Source: Terriglobales bacterium
Lineage (GTDB): Bacteria; Acidobacteriota; Terriglobia; Terriglobales; Acidobacteriaceae
Direction of reading: 5' to 3'
Assembly: GCA_035487355.1 (NCBI GenBank)
Contig: DATHMF010000053.1
Location: 1 to 56,517 of the forward strand
Length of the DNA stretch: 56,517 nt
In this document: one piece after another, positions 35,419-44,129 of the stretch
Position numbering within the stretch: position 1 is the first letter of the stretch
Layout of the letters: every line of letters starts with the position of its first letter
Program-made: the position numbers and the translations under genes
Notes under the pieces: generated by a model
Database searches by the model: none
Told to the model about the DNA's origin: nothing
What the model saw: only the letters and a program-made list of their open reading frames with translations

Positions 35419-35784
35419 ATGAGCGGCAACCCTCTCAAAACCAAAAGGCTCGTCATCGGCCAGTTTAGCGTTTGCAACGGCTGCTGCTGCGGACAAACCG
35501 AACGCGGCAAGCCACCCGTTCCCGTGGAATGGCTCAAAGAAGAATGGCGCAAGCGCGGCCTGCTGAAACGCTTGCAGCTATCGATCAGCGGCTGCCTGGG
35601 ACCATGTGACTTGCCTAACGTTGTAGTCATCACCGACTCAAACGGGACAACCTGGTTGGGCGAACTGACAGAATTCAATCAATATCGCTCGCTGGTGGAG
35701 TGGGCAAGCCGGTCAAAAGATGCAGGCTACCTTCTACCCTTGCCCGATGAGTTTAAGAAGCACACGCTTGATCCATTCAAGTGA
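35419..35784 (+). CDS. [2Fe-2S] thioredoxin-fold ferredoxin-like protein
   Basis: A 121-residue cytosolic protein with Cys19, Cys22-Cys23-Cys24 and later Cys59 and Cys63 (GCLGPCDLPN), the spacing of the thioredoxin-like [2Fe-2S] ferredoxin/DUF1636-type family. I recall members of this group near cobalt/cobalamin genes. It is divergent from the RcnR-like repressor across a shared operator, so it is probably co-regulated by the same metal. No strong ribosome site precedes the ATG and the leader would be short. It may act as a redox or metal-sequestering partner; that is inference. Confidence 0.75.
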   Translation: MSGNPLKTKRLVIGQFSVCNGCCCGQTERGKPPVPVEWLKEEWRKRGLLKRLQLSISGCLGPCDLPNVVVITDSNGTTWLGELTEFNQYRSLVEWASRSKDAGYLLPLPDEFKKHTLDPFK

Positions 35785-35808
35785 ATGCGATGAGAGTGTT
35801 TTGTTTCG

Positions 35809-36609
35809 TCATGACCTCGCCAGAACCAGCACCAATGAACTGGATATAAACGACAAGCTGCTCACCAGAACATGCAACGCGTAACGTGGAGCCGCGTTAT
35901 GTTGGGTCAACATGCCTTTAAAAGTGTTTACCACCATGTACAGGAACCCGCCGGCGATGTGCGCGAACAGAATGCCGAGCCACAGCGTTGATATAGAACC
36001 AACAAAGCAATACCCCAGCGCGCCTCCGGCCAGAGTCATGGCTTCCATACCGGCAGCCCACAAAATCGCCTTTTTGCGTCCGTAACCTGCACCCAGAAGA
36101 AGCAAAACCAGGGCCAGGCCTTCGGGTATCTTGTGGATTGAGATTCCGAATAGCAATCCGACATCGGGCCGGCCGAGAAGGTCGTCACCGAAGACAATGC
36201 TGACACCATCCATGGCTGTGTGAAAACCGAAGGTGATCATTAACATCACTGCGGTACTTGAAAACTGATGGACCGGGTTCTCACACAATTCATTGATCGC
36301 GCACGCAGGACAGACATGATAGACATACCTGCCGATGACCCACAAAAGCAAATATCCGCTGGCGCAGCCGATCAGAAGCGCAGGCCAGGTGATAAATTGC
36401 TTGGCGTCAGGCAGTACATCGTAGAGAGTGACCGCCAGCAATGTGCCGATTGCGGCCGCGACCAACAGGCTGACATGGAAGCGCACAACCTTGCGAATGA
36501 CGGCACCGAGTAGAATCCCTCCAAAAGCAAACAGCGTCGCAACGGCGGGATGCGCGAGCGCGGAGCGGATAGATGTAAGGTCGCCAATCGTTATTAAAGT
36601 CATGGTCAT
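35809..36609 (-). CDS. ZIP-family metal transporter
   Basis: A 266-residue, eight-helix transporter. The helix 4-5 binding motifs are readable as FHTAMDGVSI and HKIPEGLAL, and AHIAGGFLY fits a later helix. The loop HVCPACAINELCE has a Cys-x2-Cys-x5-Cys arrangement that is not usual for ZIP proteins and might bind metal. Two close ATG starts (36609, 36603) and a GTG at 36615 are possible. It lies downstream of the second TonB receptor in the same direction, with a 127-base gap. ZIPs import Zn, Fe, Mn, Ni or Co to the cytosol. Confidence 0.88.
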   Translation of the reverse strand: MTMTLITIGDLTSIRSALAHPAVATLFAFGGILLGAVIRKVVRFHVSLLVAAAIGTLLAVTLYDVLPDAKQFITWPALLIGCASGYLLLWVIGRYVYHVCPACAINELCENPVHQFSSTAVMLMITFGFHTAMDGVSIVFGDDLLGRPDVGLLFGISIHKIPEGLALVLLLLGAGYGRKKAILWAAGMEAMTLAGGALGYCFVGSISTLWLGILFAHIAGGFLYMVVNTFKGMLTQHNAAPRYALHVLVSSLSFISSSLVLVLARS

Positions 36610-36736
36610 ACGCACGAGGTGCTACTAACGAGAAGGTTGTTCATGATTGTTCAAAGTCACTGCCATTGCCAGGCAGATTCAAGAATTCTGCGGGAGCGCC
36701 GGTAAAATGCCGCCGCCCCCACAGAGCCAGAAAATG

Positions 36737-39391
36737 CTAGAAGTGGAACCCTACTTCTCCCGTAACTGTTCGAGGGGTCACAAAGTGTGTGCCGCTGAAC
36801 GTTGACAGAAAGTTGTAAAGCGCAACTTGGTTGGTGAGGTTGACGACGGTCAAACGCGCGCTCCACTTGTAGTGCTCGCCGTGGAGCAGGTTGTCATCGC
36901 CAATGCTGGCATCCAGCAGATTGCGAGACGCAATGCGGGCAGGGCGATGATCGTCGTTCTGCTCCCCTGGAGGTGGCAGTTGGATTCGTGTGGATTTATA
37001 CAGGGCCGGATCGCACGTCGTAAGCGGGGCATTCAGGGTTGGGAATATGATTCCGCAATGCAAGCCGGCCTGCATCTGTTGATCTGCGGTCAGACCGGTT
37101 AGGTCCACCGGAGTCGTCAGGTCCGCCGCAAAGGGCACCGCTCCAGCCACCAAACCGCTGTCAAAGCGCCAGTTGAAGGCAAACCACGGCCAGTTCTTCC
37201 GCGGCTGGTACTGGATGTGTGTTGTCTGCTGGAACTTCTGGTCGTGGTCAATGCGGAATGGACCCAAACCTTGCGCCACCGTAGTCCCCAGGCCGCCGAC
37301 CTGTGGCCGGAAGAAGCGCGCGGACGCGCTGCCCAGCACGGTAAAGGCAGTAAGACCGTGGAAGTTGGGCACGCTGATGCGCGCCGACGGTCCACTAATC
37401 TTGGAATTGTGCCAGGCAATGGGGAAGAAAATCGGGGTGGCCCCAAATACACTGAAGTCATAGCCGTTGTGCGTGTACTTCCAGAGATAGTCGGCATCAA
37501 TAACCAGGTACTTCCCAAGAGCTTGCTGGATTCCCGCATGGAACTCATTGCGGAACCCAGGCCGAATGGGTGCCGGGAGGCTCGGGCCTATGACCGCATC
37601 AATCACCGGGTTTCCGTTGGCCCTGCTGGCCAGCACCAGGTTTTCATTAAACGGGGTCTCCATAATGCGCCCGTAAGAGACGCGAAGGACGGTATTGGTC
37701 TTCTTCACGTTATAGGCAACGCCAAGCCGGGGCTCGGGCTGGGAATCGCTGACGATGCCGCGATACAAATCGCCTCGGACTCCGACATTAAAGGCCCAAT
37801 TGCCCCAGGTGATGGCGTCCTGAAGATAGAGCGCGAGTTCCTTAATATCCGTGTGGCCGTGAAAAAAGAAATTGCTGCCGCTGCGCGTCAAATCCACTGG
37901 CAACAGGTCGGCTGAAAAGTTTGGATTGGGTGAAAGCGCGCCCGCGCACAGAGCCGGATCGCGCGGGGTTGGGTCAGTGTCGGCACTCCCATCCGCGTTC
38001 AGGCAGGGAGCGTTGAAGGTAGCATCGGTAATCCCGAAGCCAAAATTCTCCCTGAGCAGGGTGTGCTGATAGGTGACCCCAGCCTTAATGTTGTGTATGC
38101 CCTTCACATAAGAAACATCGGAGCGGAAACCCGCATTGGTAAGCTTGCGGTCCTGGTTGAGAGTCTGCGGCTGATCGGCCAGGAAATTCCTGCTGGGAAA
38201 GTATTGGAACCGGTCTTGCCGTAAGAACGCTCCTGCGGTAAACAGAGTGCTCGTACTGAACAGATGGGTCCAGGTGGGGGCGACATTATAAGTCCTGATT
38301 TGTGCGCGCTGGTCCTGCGTGAGCACCGTTCCGGGAAGTGAGGGGGGCTGCACAGACTGTGTGTCAAACGAGTTCGGGACCTGGAACCAGGAGCGCGTGT
38401 AGCCGAGATTGAGATGAACTGCATCCGCTTCGCTGATCTGATAGTCCACCCGGTCGAAAGCGTTCTCTTCATTTCCCCTGGAGTGCATGACCTGGAATTC
38501 CGGCGGATCGAGAAAGCGTCCCGTGTTCAAACCGTCTACCGAGATAAAGTTGCCAAACTTCTGGCTTCCGACCGCCAGATTAACACCGGCAGTAGAAGTG
38601 CCAAAACTACCATATGAAGTTGTAATGCTGCCCGTGGGTTTCGTCTCTCCCAGGCCGGAGCGGGTTGTAACTTTAATGACAAGGCTGGTCTTGTCTCCGA
38701 ATTCAGCCGGCGGCGCGCCAGAGATCACTTCCAGAGACTGAATGGAATCGGCGGGAATCTGGTTAGAAAAAACTTTGCTTTGTTGATCGGTGATGGGCTG
38801 GCCGTCCACAGAAAAAGAATTTTCCGCGTGGTCGCCAATTCCATGGAAGAGACCATCGGAATCCGCCACCACTCCTGGTGTGGCCAGCGTGACCAATGAG
38901 CTGACCGAAGACGACGCGCTCTCGAGCGGGAGTTTGTCAAACAGACCGCGATCAACGTCCGTGTGAAAGTTTGGCTCGTTTTCTACCAGGTCTCCAGCAT
39001 CTGTCTCTTGTACATTGATGGTGGTTGAACTACTGGCAATGCTGAGGCTGATCTGCGGAGTAATCGGAACAGCCGAGCGAACATCTACGTCCTGCGCCTT
39101 GGAGGCAAAGCCAGCGGCGGTAACGCTCAAGTGATAGGAATTGAAAGGTACGTTTCTGAAATGAAACAGACCTAAATCGTCGCTGACGGTGGTTTGGGAG
39201 TATCCACTGGCAGGGTGCTGCATGGTAACCAGCGCCCCTTTCACTACCGCCCCGGTCTGGTCTACCACTTTGCCGTCAACACTGCCGGCAGTGCCGGAAG
39301 ACTGCGCAAAAGCTGAAAACGAAACCAGCAAAATTGAAAGAATAAAAAGTATAGAAATAGCGGTTTTAAACCGCATTTGTATAAATAACAT
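36737..39391 (-). CDS. TonB-dependent receptor of the metal island (second paralogue)
   Basis: An 884-residue outer-membrane receptor paralogous to the one at 29864-32470: same signal peptide core (ISILFILSILLVSFSAFAQ), same SSGTAGSVDGKV opening, plug motif FSVDGQPITDQQS, and the same C-terminal block before GFHF. The start at 39391 is set by GAGGAGGG five bases upstream; the frame is open much further but without a signal peptide that would fit. A small Cys/His exported protein precedes it and a ZIP gene follows, suggesting metal or metallophore uptake. Confidence 0.92.
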   Translation of the reverse strand: MLFIQMRFKTAISILFILSILLVSFSAFAQSSGTAGSVDGKVVDQTGAVVKGALVTMQHPASGYSQTTVSDDLGLFHFRNVPFNSYHLSVTAAGFASKAQDVDVRSAVPITPQISLSIASSSTTINVQETDAGDLVENEPNFHTDVDRGLFDKLPLESASSSVSSLVTLATPGVVADSDGLFHGIGDHAENSFSVDGQPITDQQSKVFSNQIPADSIQSLEVISGAPPAEFGDKTSLVIKVTTRSGLGETKPTGSITTSYGSFGTSTAGVNLAVGSQKFGNFISVDGLNTGRFLDPPEFQVMHSRGNEENAFDRVDYQISEADAVHLNLGYTRSWFQVPNSFDTQSVQPPSLPGTVLTQDQRAQIRTYNVAPTWTHLFSTSTLFTAGAFLRQDRFQYFPSRNFLADQPQTLNQDRKLTNAGFRSDVSYVKGIHNIKAGVTYQHTLLRENFGFGITDATFNAPCLNADGSADTDPTPRDPALCAGALSPNPNFSADLLPVDLTRSGSNFFFHGHTDIKELALYLQDAITWGNWAFNVGVRGDLYRGIVSDSQPEPRLGVAYNVKKTNTVLRVSYGRIMETPFNENLVLASRANGNPVIDAVIGPSLPAPIRPGFRNEFHAGIQQALGKYLVIDADYLWKYTHNGYDFSVFGATPIFFPIAWHNSKISGPSARISVPNFHGLTAFTVLGSASARFFRPQVGGLGTTVAQGLGPFRIDHDQKFQQTTHIQYQPRKNWPWFAFNWRFDSGLVAGAVPFAADLTTPVDLTGLTADQQMQAGLHCGIIFPTLNAPLTTCDPALYKSTRIQLPPPGEQNDDHRPARIASRNLLDASIGDDNLLHGEHYKWSARLTVVNLTNQVALYNFLSTFSGTHFVTPRTVTGEVGFHF

Positions 39392-39396
39392 GGGTG

Positions 39397-39404
39397 CCCT
39401 CCTC
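39397..39404 (-). promoter_or_regulatory. Ribosome binding site fixing the second receptor start
   Basis: GAGGAGGG on the minus strand, five bases before the ATG at 39391. It separates the true start from a long upstream open frame that encodes no signal peptide. Confidence 0.8.
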
Positions 39405-39453
39405 AGGCAGGAAGATTGGGTTTTAAGAAATTCAACTAATGTAGATGAATGGC

Positions 39454-39765
39454 TTAAGCCAACGGCGGAGGACGTATGTAAACAGCGGAACCGTGCAAAA
39501 CAGACTTCGGTGTGCAATTTTCCGCACATAGAACTTGCGTGGGAGCCAGGTCCGGAACCACCGACACCGTGCTGACAACTGGCACAGCAGAGGCATTGGC
39601 GTGTGCGACAGCACAGAAGTCGCAGCGCTCTTCAGATCCGGATAGCTTGATGGGATGAAAGTGGGTAGCTTCTGCAAAGGCAAACCAGGAAATCAGAAGC
39701 AGGCAGACGAGCGCCAATCCTCTTATTTTCCAATTCTGTACCGATACTTGGTTCGCGTTTCTCAT
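39454..39765 (-). CDS. Small exported Cys/His protein, DUF2946-like
   Basis: A 103-residue protein with a signal peptide ending around FAFAEA, followed by HFHPIKLSGSEERCDFCAVAHA and later Cys residues in LCAENCTP. The His-x-His and Cys-x2-Cys-x3-His pattern resembles the DUF2946-type proteins often found beside metal receptors, so it may bind metal in the periplasm. The start is the ATG at 39765, with GTGGAG just before it; the in-frame GTG at 39774 overlaps that site. It is 62 bases upstream of the TonB receptor in the same direction. Confidence 0.75.
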   Translation of the reverse strand: MRNANQVSVQNWKIRGLALVCLLLISWFAFAEATHFHPIKLSGSEERCDFCAVAHANASAVPVVSTVSVVPDLAPTQVLCAENCTPKSVLHGSAVYIRPPPLA

Positions 39766-40072
39766 GGTCTCCACTTAGACGAATGGAATCTATCATTGTG
39801 ACCAAAGTAAGGCTAAAAAGTCAATGCATCGTAGCGCCGGGTAGTGGGTCAGTTTGCCGCCGACAATCCGGGAGTCGGCCCGTCAATAAACACAAGGGCG
39901 TTTGTCGGTACCCATCTGGTGGAGCGCTTCCTACAAGCCGACTTCTGGCCCGGAGTAACTTCTGGTTAGCCCGTCACCCGGACAAGGTGCAATCTATCTG
40001 AGCCTAAATTCACTATCGGCGATGCAAGAATGTACAATGAGCGCGTTCTAGATTTGACGGGCGGGAGGGTAT
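39766..40072. other. Intergenic region, metal island / radical-SAM gene
   Basis: No credible gene. It holds the divergent promoters of the small exported protein (left) and the radical-SAM fusion (right). GGGAGGG at 40063-40069 is a strong ribosome site for the ATG at 40073. I looked for a cobalamin riboswitch, which would fit both neighbours, and do not see its B12-box or long stem pattern. Confidence 0.5.
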
Positions 40073-42556
40073 ATGCGCGTTCTTCTGGCAGGTCCGGACT
40101 TTGAGGAGAATCTTTCCATTCGATATTTAGCATCTTCACTGCAGGCGAAGCGGCATGAGACGTCATTGGCAGTGTTCAATTCGGCGGACGATGTGGAGGC
40201 GGTCGCCGAACAGGCGGGCGAGGCGGAGATCGTCGGACTGTCGGTTTGTTTTCAATCGCGCGCGCAGGAATTTCTCATCTTGGCACGCCGGATCAAACAA
40301 CTCCACCCTGGAAAACTGATTGTGGCGGGCGGACATTACGCTTCGTGCGCAGCACAGCCGCTGCTGGAGCACCATCCCGAACTCGACATCATCGTGATTC
40401 ACGAGGGGGAGCAAACGCTGCTGGAGATAGTTGCGGCTGCAGCGAATCTGAAGGATGACTTGCCGAAGATTACCGGCATCGCATATCGGGAAGACGGCCA
40501 GGTTCGATTCACGCCGCAACGCCGCACTCTGGATGATTTGGACACATTGCCCTTCCCTGAGCGGGCCGGGCGGATCCACACCATCGCCGGAGTTCCCACC
40601 AGCTTTCTAATGGGGAGCCGCGGATGCTACGAGAACTGCGCGTACTGCTGCATCACAACCCTGCACAATCTGGCACCGGGCAAGAAATTTCGCCAACGCA
40701 GTGTGGAATTGATCGCCGACGAGATGGCCGAGCTTTATCGCGAGCGGGGAACGCGGCAGTTCGTATTTCACGACGACAATTTTCTGGTGCCGTCGGTGGC
40801 GCATAACCAGGCGCGAATCGAAGGATTCGACAAGGCCTTCAAGAGCCGCGGCATGGACGATATCGCACTACTCGTCAAGTGCCGCCCGGCGGATGCGAAT
40901 CGGGACGTGCTGAGCCGGCTGAAGGAAATGGGGTTGGTGCGTATTTTCATGGGGATCGAATCGGCCACGGAGATGGGCCTTCTCACATTGGATCGGCATC
41001 AGACCGTGGGGCAATCGATCCGCGCTCTCGATATCTGTGGGGAACTGGACATTTCGGCCCAGTTCACAATCATGACGTTCAATCCAGATGCGAATTTAAA
41101 CACGCTGCGGGCCGACCTTGCCTTCATGCGAAGGTTTGCGGGGAATCCACTGAACTTTTGCCGTGCCGAAATCTATGCAGGTACGCCTCTGGAGAAGCGG
41201 ATGATCGCGCTGGGACGAGCGCGAGGCGACTATCGCGCGCGGGAATACAGCATGTACGATCCGGTGGCGGATCTCGCCTGCACGATATCGCTCGATCTGT
41301 TCTACGACCGCAGCTGGGGCGACGGTAGCCTGATGCAGAAGACGATTGGACTCGATCACATGATCGCAGTGCGGAAACGGTTTCACGGCCGTGACGACTT
41401 GTGCGAGCGGGCACACGCTTGGGTGCGGGCGGTGAATCTCGACACGCTTAATCTTCTGGAGGAAGTGATCGAATTGAGCGCGTCGGGGGTGGGAAAGATG
41501 GATGCCGACGCCCTGCGAAAGGTCCATGCGCTGAAGGAACGGGAGGTGCGCGCGCGGAATCAGTTTCTATTGCAGGGGCTGCGATTGAAAACCGAGCTGG
41601 ACGAATTCCGTTTGCCAAGTCGAACCATTTCCGCAGGAAGCGCGTCGCGATTCCGATTGGGTCGCCAAGTTGCGGCAGCCGTACTGGCGATAGGAGTGCA
41701 AGCCACCTTGTCGACCGGCCAGGGGATGGCGGAGCAAACACCTGCTCCGATGCAACAAGTAGGAGGCGATCAGGAAAAGTGTTGTACGCTCGGCGGGACT
41801 GTGACGGACGCGTCCGGGGCTGTGGTGGCGAACGCGACGATTACGATTACGAACATTGTCACGAATCTTGCCGTCACTCTGAAAGCCGACGAGACTGGGC
41901 AGTACACGGCAAAAGATCTGGTAGGCGGCAAATACGACGTTAAGGCAGAGGCGATCGGGTTCAAGACGACGATCGTGAAAGGTGTGGAAGTTAGCGCGGG
42001 CAAGGCCGCGCGGTTGGATATTCGGCTGGAAATTGGCAACTGGGGCGGCTGCTGCGAATACGCCGCGGCTCCCATGAAAGCGCCAGTTGAGTACGTCGTG
42101 AGAATGAAGCCGTTCACGTATAGCGTCGGCGAAGCCGCCGACGGCGGTACGCTTAGAGGGATCGCAAAGCTCGTGTATAGCGATCAAAAGAAGTGGGTAT
42201 GGATTTTCGAAGCGAACCGGGATGTGGTGACCAACCCGAACGCGCTCCCTTACGGAATGTCACTCACCATTCCGGTATCACACCAGCCGTTGCCGAAGCT
42301 GGAAACAAAGGTTCTTCCGCCCTATCCTTCGGAGGCTGCCAGCCAGCATGTGCATGGCGACGTAACAATGGATGTGACGCTCAACGACGACGGTACAGTG
42401 CAAGACGTGAAAGTCATTGAGGGCAATCCGTTGCTCAATAGCGCAGCGACTGATGCCGTGAAGCAATGGAAGTACCGGCCGCTTACCCTGCACGGCAAGC
42501 TGGTGAACAGGACTGTCGTCGTGCTCACGTTCGGCAAGAACGGAAAGGTGCGTTAA
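40073..42556 (+). CDS. B12-binding radical-SAM enzyme fused to a LysM/TonB-domain protein
   Basis: An 827-residue fusion. Residues 1 to about 150 are a B12-binding domain (LLAGPDFEENLSIRYLASSL, GGHYASC, IVIHEGEQTLLEI). About 175-400 are a radical-SAM core with Cys185-x3-Cys189-x2-Cys192 in GSRGCYENCAYC, then a helical tail to about 515. A hydrophobic segment follows (about 528-548), Cys570-Cys571, a carboxypeptidase-regulatory beta domain (VTDASGAVVANATI, about 572-660) ending in GGCC, a LysM-like segment (about 690-735, LRGIAKLVYSDQKKW, FEANRDVV) and a TonB C-terminal domain (about 738-827, PPYPSEA, VKQWKYRP). The frame is unbroken and codon use uniform throughout. Separate proteins of both halves exist; I know no description of this fusion. 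Function unknown. Confidence 0.85.
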   Translation: MRVLLAGPDFEENLSIRYLASSLQAKRHETSLAVFNSADDVEAVAEQAGEAEIVGLSVCFQSRAQEFLILARRIKQLHPGKLIVAGGHYASCAAQPLLEHHPELDIIVIHEGEQTLLEIVAAAANLKDDLPKITGIAYREDGQVRFTPQRRTLDDLDTLPFPERAGRIHTIAGVPTSFLMGSRGCYENCAYCCITTLHNLAPGKKFRQRSVELIADEMAELYRERGTRQFVFHDDNFLVPSVAHNQARIEGFDKAFKSRGMDDIALLVKCRPADANRDVLSRLKEMGLVRIFMGIESATEMGLLTLDRHQTVGQSIRALDICGELDISAQFTIMTFNPDANLNTLRADLAFMRRFAGNPLNFCRAEIYAGTPLEKRMIALGRARGDYRAREYSMYDPVADLACTISLDLFYDRSWGDGSLMQKTIGLDHMIAVRKRFHGRDDLCERAHAWVRAVNLDTLNLLEEVIELSASGVGKMDADALRKVHALKEREVRARNQFLLQGLRLKTELDEFRLPSRTISAGSASRFRLGRQVAAAVLAIGVQATLSTGQGMAEQTPAPMQQVGGDQEKCCTLGGTVTDASGAVVANATITITNIVTNLAVTLKADETGQYTAKDLVGGKYDVKAEAIGFKTTIVKGVEVSAGKAARLDIRLEIGNWGGCCEYAAAPMKAPVEYVVRMKPFTYSVGEAADGGTLRGIAKLVYSDQKKWVWIFEANRDVVTNPNALPYGMSLTIPVSHQPLPKLETKVLPPYPSEAASQHVHGDVTMDVTLNDDGTVQDVKVIEGNPLLNSAATDAVKQWKYRPLTLHGKLVNRTVVVLTFGKNGKVR

Positions 42557-42846
42557 GTTCGGGTCAACTCCTCATCAGCAAAAGAGCGCTCCAATTGGTG
42601 ACGCCATTCGCGCTCATGGCCGGGTTTGGCGCAGCCCTCAACGACTGGATCGAGACCCCTGTCAAAATGCCTCGTGTATCACATCATTATATTTTGAATC
42701 GCTAACCGATCCAGCCTTCATTTGCTTTCGTACGTTAATCAGGTGTTGAAGAATCGGTGGAGGGCCGGCTTGATCTCGGGTGTATAATCTTGCCCTCCCC
42801 CCTTTAAGTCCAAAAAAGGAATTCAAGTATAGAGGATGATCTGACG
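42557..42846. other. Intergenic region upstream of the tandem-repeat exported protein
   Basis: No gene supported. TATAAT at 42783-42788 is a possible -10 element, but no matching -35 is found at 16-18 bases. AGAGGA at 42831-42836 can serve as a ribosome site for the ATG at 42847. A frame through 42590-42705 contains a short hydrophobic stretch (ALMAGFGAALNDWIETPV) that could be a decayed gene end, but I cannot identify it. Confidence 0.4.
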
Positions 42847-44079
42847 ATGTCAATCTCCACTCCAGGACGTCTTTTTCAAGCGAAGGCTTCAGCGGTATTT
42901 GCCGCTATCCTCGGCTGTGCTCTGGCGCACTTCTTTATCGCGTCCACTCCTGCCTCAGCCCAAAGATTGTGTGAGAACAATGACAACCCTGTGGCAACCA
43001 TCAGTCCATGTACCGGGCCAGCGGGAACCACGGTCACAGTGACATTGGGCCGAAAACTGGCATCGGCTCCCAAGACATTGTTGTTTAAACGGGTGGTAGC
43101 GAACGGCGTTCCCGCGCAAGTGATTGTTCCACTCACCGGCCTGACTGCGGCAACGCCGCCCGAGCTGTGCACTGGTGGAAGCGGACGCTGGGAAGTCTGG
43201 CTGGTAGATTCGGCCGGCGGATCGCAGGGCAAGATCGGTGCTTTTTGGCCTGACTGCCGAGACCTTGGTTCGTCGGGGTCTATTGGTCCAACTCCCGGGG
43301 CTGCTCCTGGCCCGCAGCGATTGTGTGAAAACAGTGATACTGCGGTCGCCAGCATCAGCCCATGTACCGGCCCGGGCGGCACTCCTATTGCGATCACATT
43401 GCGCCGCACTCTCTCGTCTGCGCCGGCCGCACTCTTGTTCAAGCGAGTGCTCACAAGCGGTGTTCCTGCACAGTTCAGCGCTCCGGTGAAGGGCGTTAGC
43501 GCTTCGTCTCCGCCGCAGTTGTGCACCACAGGCGGGAATGGAAAGTGGGAGGTCTGGTTGATTGATGCCAAGGGCGCATCACAGGGCGTCATCGGCGCTT
43601 TCTGGCCGGAGTGCGGTGGAAGCGATGCTTGCCTGGCTGGGAAATGGCTCTCGCAGTCGGTAACCAACGGTTCGCCCGTGGCACCCAAGCGTGGCGGTTC
43701 GGGAATTCAACTGACCATCGGCACGAATGGACTGGCGACGATCAACTACAGCGGCATGCAGCCGATCGAGCAGCTCAACCTCCCAGGACAGGTCGTGAAC
43801 AGCACGATTTATACCGGCACGGCAAGCGCTTACATTTCCGCAAAAAATGGATCGCTGACCGTAGGAACCGTGCAAAGCTCCGCCACCAGCTCGAAGATCA
43901 CTGATTCACGCACCGGAAAAACTACCGGCGGGCTGTTGAGCGGCCTCGGATTCGTGTTTTACGGCGGAGGACATATTACGGGCTACAACTTGAACTACAC
44001 CTGTAGCGGAGGAACCCTGGTTATCAAGCACTCGGTTGGCCCCAACTTGCTCTATCTGTTCACGTTCAAGCGCCAGTGA
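42847..44079 (+). CDS. Exported Cys-rich protein with two tandem domains
   Basis: A 410-residue protein of no family I recognise. Signal peptide (about 1-38, ending SASAQ-like). Two homologous domains follow: about 39-138 and 157-257. Both begin QRLCEN, continue SPCTGP(A/G)GT, share LFKRV and GVPAQ, then WEVWLxD and (I/V)GAFWP(D/E)C, with four cysteines each that may form two disulfides. They are joined by a Gly/Pro linker. The C-terminal third (about 260-410) is a Gly/Ser/Thr-rich beta domain with one Cys pair. The two domains are diverged duplicates rather than identical copies. Two further exported-protein genes follow in the same direction. Confidence 0.8.
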   Translation: MSISTPGRLFQAKASAVFAAILGCALAHFFIASTPASAQRLCENNDNPVATISPCTGPAGTTVTVTLGRKLASAPKTLLFKRVVANGVPAQVIVPLTGLTAATPPELCTGGSGRWEVWLVDSAGGSQGKIGAFWPDCRDLGSSGSIGPTPGAAPGPQRLCENSDTAVASISPCTGPGGTPIAITLRRTLSSAPAALLFKRVLTSGVPAQFSAPVKGVSASSPPQLCTTGGNGKWEVWLIDAKGASQGVIGAFWPECGGSDACLAGKWLSQSVTNGSPVAPKRGGSGIQLTIGTNGLATINYSGMQPIEQLNLPGQVVNSTIYTGTASAYISAKNGSLTVGTVQSSATSSKITDSRTGKTTGGLLSGLGFVFYGGGHITGYNLNYTCSGGTLVIKHSVGPNLLYLFTFKRQ

Positions 44080-44129
44080 GATGGACGAAGCGATGTTGCT
44101 TGATCTCCACATGAAGAAGGCATGATGCT

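Noticed and set aside
39392..39529. Longer N-terminus for the second metal-island receptor
   Set aside because: GAGGAGGG at 39397-39404 and the signal peptide place the start at 39391.
39766..40072. Cobalamin riboswitch before the B12-binding radical-SAM gene
   Set aside because: No B12-box or matching long-range stems are visible.
42590..42705. Short frame with ALMAGFGAALNDWIETPV
   Set aside because: Not part of any recognisable protein; no ribosome site and no upstream half. Mentioned only as a possible relic.
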